Origin: Desulfobacterales bacterium
GTDB taxonomy: Bacteria > Desulfobacterota > Desulfobacteria > Desulfobacterales > JAFDCJ01
Direction of reading: 5' to 3'
Length of the DNA: 10,071 nt
Assembly: GCA_020345785.1 (NCBI GenBank)
Contig: CP070771.1
Coordinates: 6,502,531 to 6,512,601, forward strand
The position numbers were made by a program, and so were the translations under genes. The notes under the pieces were generated by a model, which saw only the letters and a program-made list of their open reading frames with translations, had not been told where the DNA came from and made no database searches. Below are positions 1-5,840 of this stretch, piece after piece. Positions within the stretch are counted from its first letter, which is position 1. Every line of letters begins with the position of its first letter.

Positions 1-48
1 ATTCTAACATTGAAAACCTGGTCCTCTGGGCCAGGATTCTTTACTCGG
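1..48. repeat. Dispersed repeat, copy 1 (runs to the window edge)
   Basis: Bases 1-35 match 3761-3795 at 31 of 35 positions in the same orientation. Bases 18-48 also match 4053-4083 at about 23 of 31. The unit contains a small inverted repeat, CCTGG (17-21) with CCAGG (31-35). Both full-length copies lie in non-coding spacer. The true left end may lie before base 1. The family is not recognised; I infer a non-autonomous dispersed repeat. Confidence 0.6.
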
Positions 49-61
49 ATATTAGATAGCG

Positions 62-195
62 GTTGAGCGAAAAGCCGTCTAACGACTGTGTTGGGTTTCG
101 CCCTCACGAATCCATATTCCCGTAAGAGGCTAATTTTCGTAGGTTGCGTTGAGGGAGGAAACATAACATTATCGGTCGGGCTCTACCCAACCTAC
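62..195. repeat. Degenerate palindromic intergenic element (GTAGGTTG...CAACCTAC)
   Basis: GTAGGTTGCGTTGAG at 139-153 is the near-perfect inverse of CTCTACCCAACCTAC at 181-195 (13 of 15 pair). A related block, GTTGAGCGAAA near 62-72 with TTGGGTTTCGCCCTC near 89-104, lies just upstream and looks like a second eroded copy. The words GTAGGTTGGGT, GTTGAGCGAA and GGGTTTCGC are typical of a palindromic repeat seen in many bacterial genomes (from memory, not searched). It lies about 70 bp before the crotonase gene and could form a stem in its leader. Confidence 0.55.
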
Positions 196-263
196 AGGGG
201 ATAAGAACTTTTCGTTCAGGCACTGGATAAAAGTGAATCCACGCAAAAAGGAGCGATTTGAGC

Positions 264-1043
264 ATGAACTATGAAAAATTGATCGTCGAAATTGGTGAAA
301 AACATGTGGCCGAGGTTACGCTGAACCGGCCGGAGAAGCTGAATACATTTGACAGCCCAATGGCCGGGGAACTCTATGATGCGCTTTTAGCGCTGGATGC
401 TGAAAAAAATGTCCGGGTCATTCTCCTGAAAGGCGCCGGCAAGGCGTTCTGCGCCGGCATCGATGTCAATGAGCTGGCCGACAAATCGGCCATTGAATAT
501 CGCGAATGGGTCGAACGGATGGAGCGCCCCCTGGTGGCGATTTCCAGAATGAAAAAACCCGTGATTGTCCAGCTGCAAGGTGTTGCCGCCGCCAACGGTA
601 TGGGATTGGTAGCCGCCGCGGATCTGGCGATTGCCGCAGAAAATGCCCGCATGGGGCTTACGGCGATCAACGTGGGGCTCAACTGCGTCGGTCCTGTTCT
701 ACCGGTCGCCCGCTGTCTCGGACGCAAGAAGGCCCTGGAATTGTTGTTTTACGGGAATCTGATTAACGCTTCAGAGGCCCTCGCGCTGGGCCTGATCAAT
801 AAAATTGTTTCCAAGGATGAACTCGAATCCGAGGCGCGCCGCTGGGCTCAAGAGCTGGCCCAAAAGAGCCCTCTGGCGCTTCAAATTGCCAAACGTGCTT
901 TCTACCATTCGGAAGACATGGACTATGAGAAGCAGTTTGCTTACATGAATGAGGCGTTCGCGCGCTTGTGCACCACCGCTGATGCCAAAGAGGGCGTTCA
1001 GGCCTTTTTCGAAAAACGCAGGCCGCAATGGAAGGAAGAGTAG
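264..1043 (+). CDS. Enoyl-CoA hydratase/isomerase (crotonase) family protein, atypical active site
   Basis: This 259-aa soluble protein has the crotonase fold at the usual family length. The first oxyanion-hole segment is AFCAGID (residues 61-67), the second is GVAAANGMG (106-114), and the C-terminal trimerisation helices end in AFFEKRRPQW. Family members act on acyl-CoA thioesters as hydratases, isomerases, decarboxylases, hydrolases or dehalogenases. By alignment from memory with rat mitochondrial hydratase, the two catalytic glutamates (E144, E164) fall at G114 and A134, so ordinary 2-enoyl-CoA hydration is doubtful; C141 sits in the nearby loop. The ATG at 264 follows AAGGAG (248-253) by 10 nt. 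A TTG at 258 with a 4-nt spacer is an alternative start adding two residues. The gene stands alone between repeat-bearing spacers. Family certain, substrate unknown. Confidence 0.9.
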   Translation: MNYEKLIVEIGEKHVAEVTLNRPEKLNTFDSPMAGELYDALLALDAEKNVRVILLKGAGKAFCAGIDVNELADKSAIEYREWVERMERPLVAISRMKKPVIVQLQGVAAANGMGLVAAADLAIAAENARMGLTAINVGLNCVGPVLPVARCLGRKKALELLFYGNLINASEALALGLINKIVSKDELESEARRWAQELAQKSPLALQIAKRAFYHSEDMDYEKQFAYMNEAFARLCTTADAKEGVQAFFEKRRPQWKEE

Positions 1044-1053
1044 GAAAATCGAC

Positions 1054-1078
1054 GACCGGCCCATTTCTGGGCAAGGTC
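1054..1078 (+). terminator. Possible 3' hairpin of the crotonase gene, no U tract
   Basis: GACC (1054-1057) pairs with GGTC (1075-1078), and GCCC (1059-1062) pairs with GGGC (1069-1072) around a 6-nt loop. It starts 10 nt after the stop codon, so it could cap the 3' end of the transcript. There is no run of T afterwards, so intrinsic termination is uncertain. Confidence 0.3.
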
Positions 1079-1138
1079 CGGTAACCAAATAAATAATTGG
1101 CTGAATTTACGAAAATTGCCTGCATTATGGGTATCATG

Positions 1139-1356
1139 AAAATTCCAAGCACCAATAACCAAATCTCAAACAAATTCCAATGACCCAAATTCAAATTCCC
1201 AAACAAATGATCCGATTGCAGTTTTAACCGATAGGGTCATTTCGGGGATAGCTGAGCATGCGAAGTGATGCGATAAAATTGTGGTGAAGGTTTTGGTCAT
1301 TGAATATTGAAATTTGGCGTTTATTTGCAATTTGGTGCTTGAGATTTGGGATTTTA
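1139..1356. repeat. Large imperfect palindrome, MITE-like CCAAGCACCAA family
   Basis: The left arm (about 1139-1207) contains TTCCAAGCACCAA, CAAATCTCAAA and CCAATGACC. The right arm (about 1288-1356) contains their inverses: TTTGGTGCTTGAGATTTGGG and GGTCATTGA. The order of short blocks is partly shuffled, so the palindrome is eroded. A perfect 10-bp inverted pair, GCGATAAAAT (1270-1279) and ATTTTATCGC (1351-1360), brackets the right arm. No ORF is inside. I recognise this word pattern as common in deltaproteobacterial spacers. Confidence 0.65.
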
Positions 1357-1515
1357 TCGCTTTACAGAATCTTTTGATGCAATTGGTTTGGTAGTTATTT
1401 TGACGTTACCCTGTGTATAGCGTGGGATGGCTTGAATTTTACAGCTGATTTGATATATCGCCTCCCCTGAGCTCATTTTCAAAGCTGGTCCATATTAAGT
1501 TAAGGAGATATAAAC

Positions 1516-2823
1516 ATGTCCAAAAATTATGACGCGGTTATTATCGGTGCTGGAATCATCGGATGTTGTGTGGCTTTTGAGCTGGCGAAAAAAGGATATA
1601 AAACGCTGAACGTCGATAAATTGCCGGAGGCGGGTTCCGGTTCGACCTCTAATTCCTGTGCGGTTATTCGGCTGCATTATTCGACTCCGGATGGCGTGGC
1701 CATGGCGCGGGAGAGTTATTTTTACTGGCTGAACTGGGAAGCGTACCTCGGGGTTAAGGATCCCAAAGGCATGATCAGTTATATCAACCACGGCTGTCTG
1801 GTCACAAAGACTGAAAAAAACAAGTACTTGAAAAATGTTATGGCCAGTTTGGATGAATTGGGGGTTGAATATGAGGAGCTGGACGTTGCCGGCATCAAAC
1901 GGAAGTTTCCCTTTCTTGATACCCGCAAATACGGACCGCCTAAGTTGCCTGACGATCCCGGTTTCGGACAACCCACCGGTGATGCCATCGCCGGGGCGGT
2001 TTACATACCTGAATCAGGGTATATCAGCGACCCGATGCTTTCCACCCATAACGTCCAAGTTGCGGTTGAAGCCAGGGGCGGTGAATTCCTTTTTAATGCC
2101 GAGGTGACGGATATCCTTAAAAAAGATAATCGGGCGGCCGGAATCAAATTAAAGGACGGTTCCACCGTGAACGCCCCGATTGTGATTAATGTGGCCGGAC
2201 CGCATTCATTCATTATCAATCGGCTGGCAGGGGTCGAGGAAGGCATGAAAATCAAGACCCGCGCCTTGCGGCAGGAGGTGGCCCATGTTCCGCCGCCGCC
2301 GGGGTTGGATTATGAAGCCGCGGCGCCGCTGATATCCGATGGTGACACAGGCTGCTATTCGCGGCCGGAGGTCGGCAACCATGTCCTTGTCGGTTCGGAA
2401 GACCCGGATTGTGATACGCTGGATTGGGTCGACGACCCGGACAACTTTAATAGAAACTTTACCGATCAGTGGCGGACCCAGGTGATGCGGGAAGCCCAGC
2501 GAGTATCGGGGCTGCCGATACCGAATAAAATGCAGGGTGTGGTCGATCTTTATGACTGCACGGATGACTGGCTCCCGATTTATGATAAGTCGGATTTAGC
2601 CGGCTTTTACATGGCTGTCGGGACATCCGGCAACCAGTACAAAAATGCGCCGGTGGCGGGCGCCATGATAGCCTACCTTATCGAGCACGTCGAGGCCGGG
2701 CACGATCATGACAAAGATCCGCTCCAGTATCCCCTGAAGTATATTAAAAGAAATCTTAATCTCGGCTCGTTTTCACGCCTGCGGGAAATCAATCCCGACT
2801 CCAGTTTTTCCGTGATCGGATAA
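1516..2823 (+). CDS. FAD-dependent oxidoreductase, DAO / sarcosine oxidase beta-like family
   Basis: This 435-aa flavoprotein is expected to oxidise the C-N bond of an amino acid, N-methylated amine or similar compound. The N-terminus has the Rossmann ADP-binding motif GAGIIG (residues 11-16) after a hydrophobic strand, followed by the second-strand acid in NVDK (32-35). NVAGPH (225-230) matches the DAO-family N-x-AG motif. The C-terminal flavin-contacting segment is GTSGNQYKNAPVAG (369-382). The segment at 343-352 (VDLYDCTDDW) does not place a Cys where monomeric sarcosine oxidase attaches its flavin, so covalent FAD is not predicted. There is no signal peptide or transmembrane helix, so it is probably cytoplasmic. 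AAGGAG (1502-1507) lies 8 nt before the ATG, an excellent start. No partner subunit or dehydrogenase gene is adjacent, so the electron acceptor and substrate are unknown. Confidence 0.9.
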   Translation: MSKNYDAVIIGAGIIGCCVAFELAKKGYKTLNVDKLPEAGSGSTSNSCAVIRLHYSTPDGVAMARESYFYWLNWEAYLGVKDPKGMISYINHGCLVTKTEKNKYLKNVMASLDELGVEYEELDVAGIKRKFPFLDTRKYGPPKLPDDPGFGQPTGDAIAGAVYIPESGYISDPMLSTHNVQVAVEARGGEFLFNAEVTDILKKDNRAAGIKLKDGSTVNAPIVINVAGPHSFIINRLAGVEEGMKIKTRALRQEVAHVPPPPGLDYEAAAPLISDGDTGCYSRPEVGNHVLVGSEDPDCDTLDWVDDPDNFNRNFTDQWRTQVMREAQRVSGLPIPNKMQGVVDLYDCTDDWLPIYDKSDLAGFYMAVGTSGNQYKNAPVAGAMIAYLIEHVEAGHDHDKDPLQYPLKYIKRNLNLGSFSRLREINPDSSFSVIG

Positions 2824-2841
2824 GGATAAAGGTACAGGGTT

Positions 2842-2871
2842 TGGGGCTTCGCCCTTTGGGCTACGACCCCA
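2842..2871 (+). terminator. Possible 3' hairpin of the FAD oxidoreductase gene
   Basis: TGGGG (2842-2846) pairs with CCCCA (2867-2871), and GCCC (2851-2854) pairs with GGGC (2858-2861) around TTT. Its position just after the stop at 2823 fits a 3' end. No T tract follows, so it may instead be a repeat unit. Confidence 0.3.
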
Positions 2872-2876
2872 CAGGC

Positions 2877-2911
2877 AGGGTTCAGAGGTTCAAAGGTTCA
2901 GGGTTTAGGGG
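2877..2911. repeat. Short tandem GGTTCA-type direct repeat
   Basis: Four near copies of an 8- to 9-nt word (GGTTCAGA, GGTTCAAA, GGTTCAGG, GTTTAGGG) lie head to tail. It is too short and irregular for a CRISPR. It looks like a simple-sequence tract of slippage origin. Confidence 0.5.
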
Positions 2912-2973
2912 TTTGCGGCTCCGGAAAAAGCAAGTCAGAGGATCTACCAAAGCCGGGATAGTGGCGTGTGGGA

Positions 2974-2988
2974 GCGGTTTGTAACCGC
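2974..2988. repeat. Perfect 6-bp dyad GCGGTT-TGT-AACCGC
   Basis: GCGGTT (2974-2979) and AACCGC (2983-2988) are perfect inverses around TGT. The surrounding phrase GGGAGCGGTTTGTAACCGCG looks like a dispersed palindromic repeat rather than a single operator, because no gene start lies near it. Confidence 0.4.
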
Positions 2989-3081
2989 GATTAACCAGGT
3001 CGAGGCATTGCAGACACTCGTGGCTACTTGGCTTGAAAAGCAGCTGGATGCAAGCACAAGCCGCACCTAACGGACATTCCG

Positions 3082-3219
3082 ATGAAAAAAGTGCTCTTTA
3101 ATCACGAATGCATGAAAGTGCTGAAGCTCGAAAAAATAAGCCTGGTGAGTTTGCCCGGTGTGAGCGGTTTCGCGCATATCTGGAGTTTATTTGAGATTTT
3201 CAAAATGCTGACACCTTAA
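3082..3219 (+). CDS. Doubtful small ORF, 45 codons
   Basis: The ORF begins MKKVLFNHEC and ends EIFKMLTP, with a hydrophobic segment in the second half (about residues 20-42). It has no good Shine-Dalgarno sequence; the nearest purine run is GGAC about 7 nt upstream. A weak hairpin plus T5 lies about 40 nt after the stop (3258-3278). The codons look plausible and the peptide is not low-complexity, so it may be a remnant of a larger decayed gene or a real small protein. No family is recognised. Confidence 0.2.
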   Translation: MKKVLFNHECMKVLKLEKISLVSLPGVSGFAHIWSLFEIFKMLTP

Positions 3220-3257
3220 GCTGATCTTGCTACCTTTTAACCTATTTGGGTTATCAA

Positions 3258-3278
3258 CAATACTGCTATTGACTTTTT
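3258..3278 (+). terminator. Weak stem-loop followed by T5
   Basis: CAATA (3258-3262) pairs with TATTG (3267-3271) around CTGC, and TTTTT follows at 3274-3278. The stem is only 5 bp and AT-rich. It reads toward the right and overlaps the 3' end of the DUF2062 gene on the other strand, so it would serve the small ORF at 3082-3219 if anything. Confidence 0.25.
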
Positions 3279-3751
3279 ATTCCGGCCTGCGCAAATTTGA
3301 ATTTTCTAAAAATCGGGACAAGTACAAAATATAGAACAGGGAATACCGGTGCGCAGACCAGAAGCCAGGCAACTACGGCGTGCATGATCGTGCCGAAGAA
3401 ATAAGCAAAGGTGCCCCAGAAATCCTGTTGGAAAAGGGCGCTTAATTCCTGAATCGAAAGCGGCGGCGGGTCTACCCGGAATATGAAGGCACCGAAGCTG
3501 ATAAACGGGATAAGCAAGGCAATCTGCAGCGGGTAGACCAGATAATTGGAAAGCTGAATCGCGGGCAGGTTCAACCGCCAAACAATCGCTATGGCAGCGC
3601 ATATCAGGGTGGTCGTGCCCAGAATCGGGAAAATTCCAATCACGGCACCGCAGGCCATACTCAAAGACAGCTTTTCGGGCGAGAGGCCCATTTTGAGCAG
3701 ATTAAGGATCGGAGTGCCGATTCGGTTGTGAAAAAAGCTTTTGATCATCAT
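3266..3751 (-). CDS. DUF2062 domain membrane protein
   Basis: This 161-aa inner-membrane protein of unknown function matches the DUF2062 family at typical length. Residues 24-49 carry the hallmark SPEKLSLSMACGAVIGIFPI followed by LGTTTL, and N61-L-P plus SNYLVYPLQ (68-76) match the later conserved segment. Likely membrane helices are near 33-55, 75-92 and 113-146; the C-terminus is basic. Two adjacent ATGs occur (3751 and 3748 on the minus strand). The upstream AAGGA is only 2 nt from the first and 5 nt from the second, so MIKSFF may be the real start. It stands alone, facing left, with a repeat directly upstream. The family is known mainly as conserved membrane proteins, sometimes beside glycosyltransferases; no such gene is here. 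Confidence 0.85.
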   Translation of the reverse strand: MMIKSFFHNRIGTPILNLLKMGLSPEKLSLSMACGAVIGIFPILGTTTLICAAIAIVWRLNLPAIQLSNYLVYPLQIALLIPFISFGAFIFRVDPPPLSIQELSALFQQDFWGTFAYFFGTIMHAVVAWLLVCAPVFPVLYFVLVPIFRKFKFAQAGIKSQ

Positions 3752-3760
3752 CGTCCTTTT

Positions 3761-3795
3761 ATTCCAACCTTGAAAACCTGGTCTTCTGGGTCAGG
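3761..3795. repeat. Dispersed repeat, copy 2
   Basis: It is identical to bases 1-35 at 31 of 35 positions, same orientation, differing at repeat positions 5, 9, 24 and 31. It starts 10 bp upstream of the DUF2062 ORF and may carry part of that gene's leader. Similarity stops abruptly at 3795, where copy 1 continues with GATTCTTTACTCGG. Confidence 0.65.
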
Positions 3796-3830
3796 TCAGA
3801 GAAGATTGGCTGTGCCTTATGCCGTGGAAA

Positions 3831-3995
3831 GATGGAACACTGGAATGATGGAATGCTGGGTTTGGCGGAACAAGATCTGTTTTTATATGGATGGCACGGA
3901 CTTGAAAATAAAGATAGACTATCATCCGCTTTTAATTCCCAATATTCCATTTTTCCATCCCTCCAAAGGCGGATCTTCGACATTCCATTATTCCA
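3831..3995. repeat. Imperfect palindrome of TGGAATGATGGAATG words
   Basis: The left side (3831-3860) repeats GGAA-x-A-x-TGG words. The right side has the inverse words CCCAATATTCCAT plus TTTCCATCC (3938-3960) and CATTCCATTATTCCAGG (3981-3997). Bases 3847-3860 pair with the inverse of 3938-3951 at 11 of 14. No ORF has support inside. It resembles MITE-like palindromic spacer elements of deltaproteobacteria. Confidence 0.55.
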
Positions 3996-4052
3996 GGGGT
4001 TGTCTAACGGCAGACACCGCCCCTTTTGGGTGAAGTCAAACTCCGCAGCCGG

Positions 4053-4083
4053 CGGGGCCTCTGGGCTCGGGTTCTTTCCTTAG
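4053..4083. repeat. Dispersed repeat, partial copy 3
   Basis: It matches bases 18-48 of copy 1 at about 23 of 31, including CCTCTGGGC and TTCTTT. It carries the end of the unit that copy 2 lacks, in the same orientation, about 257 bp further right. That arrangement would fit an ancient insertion into one repeat copy. Confidence 0.4.
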
Positions 4084-4186
4084 GAATTTATTGAATATCC
4101 TGCCAAAATTAAACAGGGGCTGAACAAGGCAACGTATTCTGATACTCGGTCGATATTGCCGAAAAGCGCCAAACGTTCCAAGTCGC

Positions 4187-4192
4187 TTGACA
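4187..4192 (+). promoter_or_regulatory. Possible -35 hexamer of the small peptide gene
   Basis: TTGACA is an exact sigma70 -35 match 78 nt before the start codon. No good -10 follows at 16-18 bp. TAATCA at 4206-4211 is too close (13 bp), so the promoter may need an activator or may lie elsewhere. Confidence 0.25.
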
Positions 4193-4227
4193 ATTAAGAG
4201 CACCGTAATCACCTGTTTTAGTTAGGG

Positions 4228-4243
4228 TCGGATGAACATCCGA
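4228..4243 (+). promoter_or_regulatory. Perfect 16-bp dyad TCGGATG-AA-CATCCGA
   Basis: TCGGATG (4228-4234) and CATCCGA (4237-4243) are exact inverses with a 2-bp centre, 27 bp before the peptide start codon. Such a tight centre is poor for an RNA hairpin and better for a dimeric DNA-binding protein, so an operator is the more likely reading. Confidence 0.4.
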
Positions 4244-4257
4244 TTCAATCTTTCGAG

Positions 4258-4263
4258 AAAGGA
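4258..4263 (+). promoter_or_regulatory. Ribosome binding site of the small peptide gene
   Basis: AAAGGA ends 7 nt before the ATG at 4271. With the terminator just after the stop codon, it is the main evidence that this 46-codon ORF is a real gene. Confidence 0.6.
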
Positions 4264-4270
4264 TCCTCTC

Positions 4271-4411
4271 ATGAAAGTGAAAAGATATATTCTGGTTGTC
4301 ACACTTGCGCTCACGATCGGCTTCAGTTATGCCGGGGCGGCATTTGCCTGCGATTGCGGTGGTCCTCCGCCGGATACTGCGTCCATTCAGATCGAATGCC
4401 CGGCCATATAA
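4271..4411 (+). CDS. Small secreted cysteine-containing peptide, unknown function
   Basis: This is a 46-aa precursor. Residues 2-5 (KVKR) form a basic n-region, 6-22 a hydrophobic core, and AGAAFA (21-26) an A-x-A signal peptidase I site. Cleavage after A26 would release a 20-residue peptide starting CDCGGPPPD, with cysteines at precursor positions 27, 29 and 43. The Cys at +1 recalls a lipoprotein, but FA at -2/-1 and no Leu at -3 make a poor lipobox. The gene has its own RBS (4258-4263), a perfect dyad upstream and a strong intrinsic terminator 10 nt past the stop, so it looks like a monocistronic unit. It converges with the L-fuconate dehydratase gene. I recognise no family. Export is inferred; a role as signal, metal-binding peptide or disulfide-linked toxin-like peptide cannot be decided. 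Confidence 0.65.
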   Translation: MKVKRYILVVTLALTIGFSYAGAAFACDCGGPPPDTASIQIECPAI

Positions 4412-4421
4412 CCTTTCGCCC

Positions 4422-4463
4422 AAGGGGTGCGTACTCGTGAAATATGCTACGCGCCCCTTTTTT
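4422..4463 (+). terminator. Strong rho-independent terminator of the peptide gene
   Basis: AAGGGGTGCGTA (4422-4433) pairs with TACGCGCCCCTT (4448-4459) with one G-T mismatch around a 14-nt loop, and T tracts continue to 4463. It starts 10 nt after the TAA at 4409-4411. Read on the minus strand the hairpin lacks a T tract, so it serves the rightward gene and not the converging dehydratase. Confidence 0.85.
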
Positions 4464-4502
4464 GTCTCCGAATAACCTCTTCGTCAAACCAGCAAACAAT
4501 AT

Positions 4503-5840
4503 TCAAGCCAGAAACGTCACGCCTCCGGATGCTTCCCGCCCTGCCCACACCGTGCCGGTCGGATAGGTATGCTTCTCCACAAAATCCGCATGCATCTCGA
4601 GATCCCATCCGGGAGTTGTCGGCGTCACATACGATCCTTGTTCGAGCCTCACCGGTTCGATAAAAACCTCATCCTGCAGGAAATGGACATGTTCTACGAC
4701 CTGATCATCTGAATGGGCGGCAACGCAGATCTGATCCCACAGGGCGTAGTGCGTGATCATATTGCATAGGCCGATGCCGCCTCCATGGGGGCAGACCGAG
4801 ATTTTATACTTGGCCGCCATGAGAATCACTGCCAGGACATCATTGACGCCCGCCAGCCGGGTTGCATCGATCTGGCAATAACGGATGGCACCGCTGGCAA
4901 GCAGTTGTTTGAATATCACCGGAGATGGAACTTGCTCGCCGGCGGCGACCCCGATACCGTGTTTTTCCATTTCCTTTGCGATTTTCAGATAGCCGAGTAC
5001 GTCATCTCTAGCCGTGGGTTCTTCGATCCAGGTCGGACGAAATTGAACCAGCTGCTGCATATAGTCGATGGCTTCGTCCACTCCCCAAACCTGATTGGCA
5101 TCCAGCATCAGACGGGCGTCGTCTCCGATTGCCTTGCGAATGAATGCCAGCCGGTTCAAATCATGCTGTAAATCCGCGCCGACTTTCATCTTAAAACAGT
5201 CCAGGCCGACGGCTTTCATTTGCTCGATCGTGTCGAGGATCTGGGCATCGGTTAAGCCCAGCCAGCCGGCGGTCGAGTACGCTTTTGGACCCTGCTTCAG
5301 CAACCGGGATTCGCGTTCCCGGCGGCCGTCCCAATTGGCTTTTAGGATTTCGATCGCTTCGCCGGGAGTGAGCGCATCCCGTAAGTAGCGCCAGTCGATG
5401 CACTGGACGACTTTTTCCGGCGAAAGATCGACAAGTAGCTTCCACAAAGGCTTGCCTGCTTGCTTGGCCAACAGATCCCACATGGCATTGATGATGCTGC
5501 CTGCAGCCATGCGGAACACTCCGTCAGCCAACCATCGCAGCTGATGATGATCCACAAACAATCTTTGAAAAGCACCCGGATCATCGCGGAATTCCTCCAG
5601 GCTTGCACCTACGACAAGCTGCGCCAGGTCTTTCACCCCGTGGGCGATCCAGTCATTACCGGCACCCAGTGTAAAGGTGAACGAATACCCCGTATATTCG
5701 GAGTTGGTTTCTAATTGAACTACAACGGCTGAATAATTCGGTTTTTTGTGAAATGGATCCGATCCCAGTAAGGTAATCGAGGTTGGAACCCTGAGATCGA
5801 TGATCCTGACATTTTCAATGACTGTACTTTGCTGCATCAT
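4503..5840 (-). CDS. L-fuconate dehydratase (enolase superfamily, mandelate racemase group)
   Basis: It is predicted to dehydrate L-fuconate to 2-keto-3-deoxy-L-fuconate (EC 4.2.1.68), a step in non-phosphorylating L-fucose breakdown in the cytoplasm. The 445 residues match the length and whole-length sequence of the FucD/ENOSF1 family, e.g. QLRW near 100, NAMWDLLAKQAGKPLWKLLV (118-137), CIDWRYL (147-153) and HTYPTGTVW (424-432). The full active site is present: K217-x-K219 base, Mg ligands D247, E273 and E302, H352 with partner D325. The first ATG (5840) follows AAAAGG by 7 nt on the minus strand. No fucose dehydrogenase, lactonase, aldolase or sugar transporter is adjacent, so the rest of the pathway must lie elsewhere. 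The related sugar acids L-galactonate and D-arabinonate remain possible substrates. Confidence 0.92.
   Translation of the reverse strand: MMQQSTVIENVRIIDLRVPTSITLLGSDPFHKKPNYSAVVVQLETNSEYTGYSFTFTLGAGNDWIAHGVKDLAQLVVGASLEEFRDDPGAFQRLFVDHHQLRWLADGVFRMAAGSIINAMWDLLAKQAGKPLWKLLVDLSPEKVVQCIDWRYLRDALTPGEAIEILKANWDGRRERESRLLKQGPKAYSTAGWLGLTDAQILDTIEQMKAVGLDCFKMKVGADLQHDLNRLAFIRKAIGDDARLMLDANQVWGVDEAIDYMQQLVQFRPTWIEEPTARDDVLGYLKIAKEMEKHGIGVAAGEQVPSPVIFKQLLASGAIRYCQIDATRLAGVNDVLAVILMAAKYKISVCPHGGGIGLCNMITHYALWDQICVAAHSDDQVVEHVHFLQDEVFIEPVRLEQGSYVTPTTPGWDLEMHADFVEKHTYPTGTVWAGREASGGVTFLA

Larger units (their letters stand above)
1044..1515. other. Spacer between crotonase and FAD oxidoreductase genes
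   Basis: No gene is seen in this 472-bp spacer. It holds a hairpin just after the crotonase stop (1054-1078), a large imperfect palindrome (1139-1356), and an AT-rich leader of about 150 bp before the oxidoreductase. A TTGACG at 1400-1405 has no convincing -10 partner (TGGGAT at 17 bp), so I call no promoter. Confidence 0.6.
2824..3265. other. Spacer with GGTTCA tandem words, small palindromes and one doubtful ORF
   Basis: This spacer holds a hairpin at 2842-2871 (TGGGG with CCCCA outside, GCCC with GGGC inside) 18 nt after the oxidoreductase stop, a GGTTCA-word repeat (2877-2911), a perfect GCGGTT/AACCGC dyad (2974-2988), and a 45-codon ORF (3082-3219). No other gene is supportable. Confidence 0.5.
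3752..4270. other. Repeat-rich spacer upstream of the small peptide gene
   Basis: No gene is supported here. In order it holds copy 2 of the dispersed repeat (3761-3795), an imperfect palindrome built of TGGAATG words (3831-3995), a partial third copy of the repeat (4053-4083), a TTGACA hexamer (4187-4192), a 16-bp dyad (4228-4243) and the RBS of the peptide gene. ORFs in this stretch read across the palindromes and lack RBS and family resemblance. Confidence 0.6.

Noticed and set aside
1400..1428. Sigma70 promoter TTGACG with TGGGAT before the FAD oxidoreductase gene
   Set aside because: The -10 hexamer matches poorly and the AT-rich leader offers many equal chance matches.
3728..4083. Overlapping rightward ORFs of 83-101 codons upstream of the peptide gene
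   Set aside because: They are read through palindromic repeat DNA, one starts inside the DUF2062 gene on the opposite strand, and they have no RBS or recognisable domain.
4340..4360. Lipoprotein signal (lipobox) in the small peptide
   Set aside because: The residues before the Cys are AAFA, with Phe at -2 and no Leu at -3. Signal peptidase I cleavage after A-F-A is more likely, although acylation is not fully excluded.
4109..4423. 104-codon ORF on the minus strand over the small peptide gene
   Set aside because: Arg-rich, low-quality translation without RBS or family resemblance. It crosses the dyad and the start region of the better supported rightward peptide gene.
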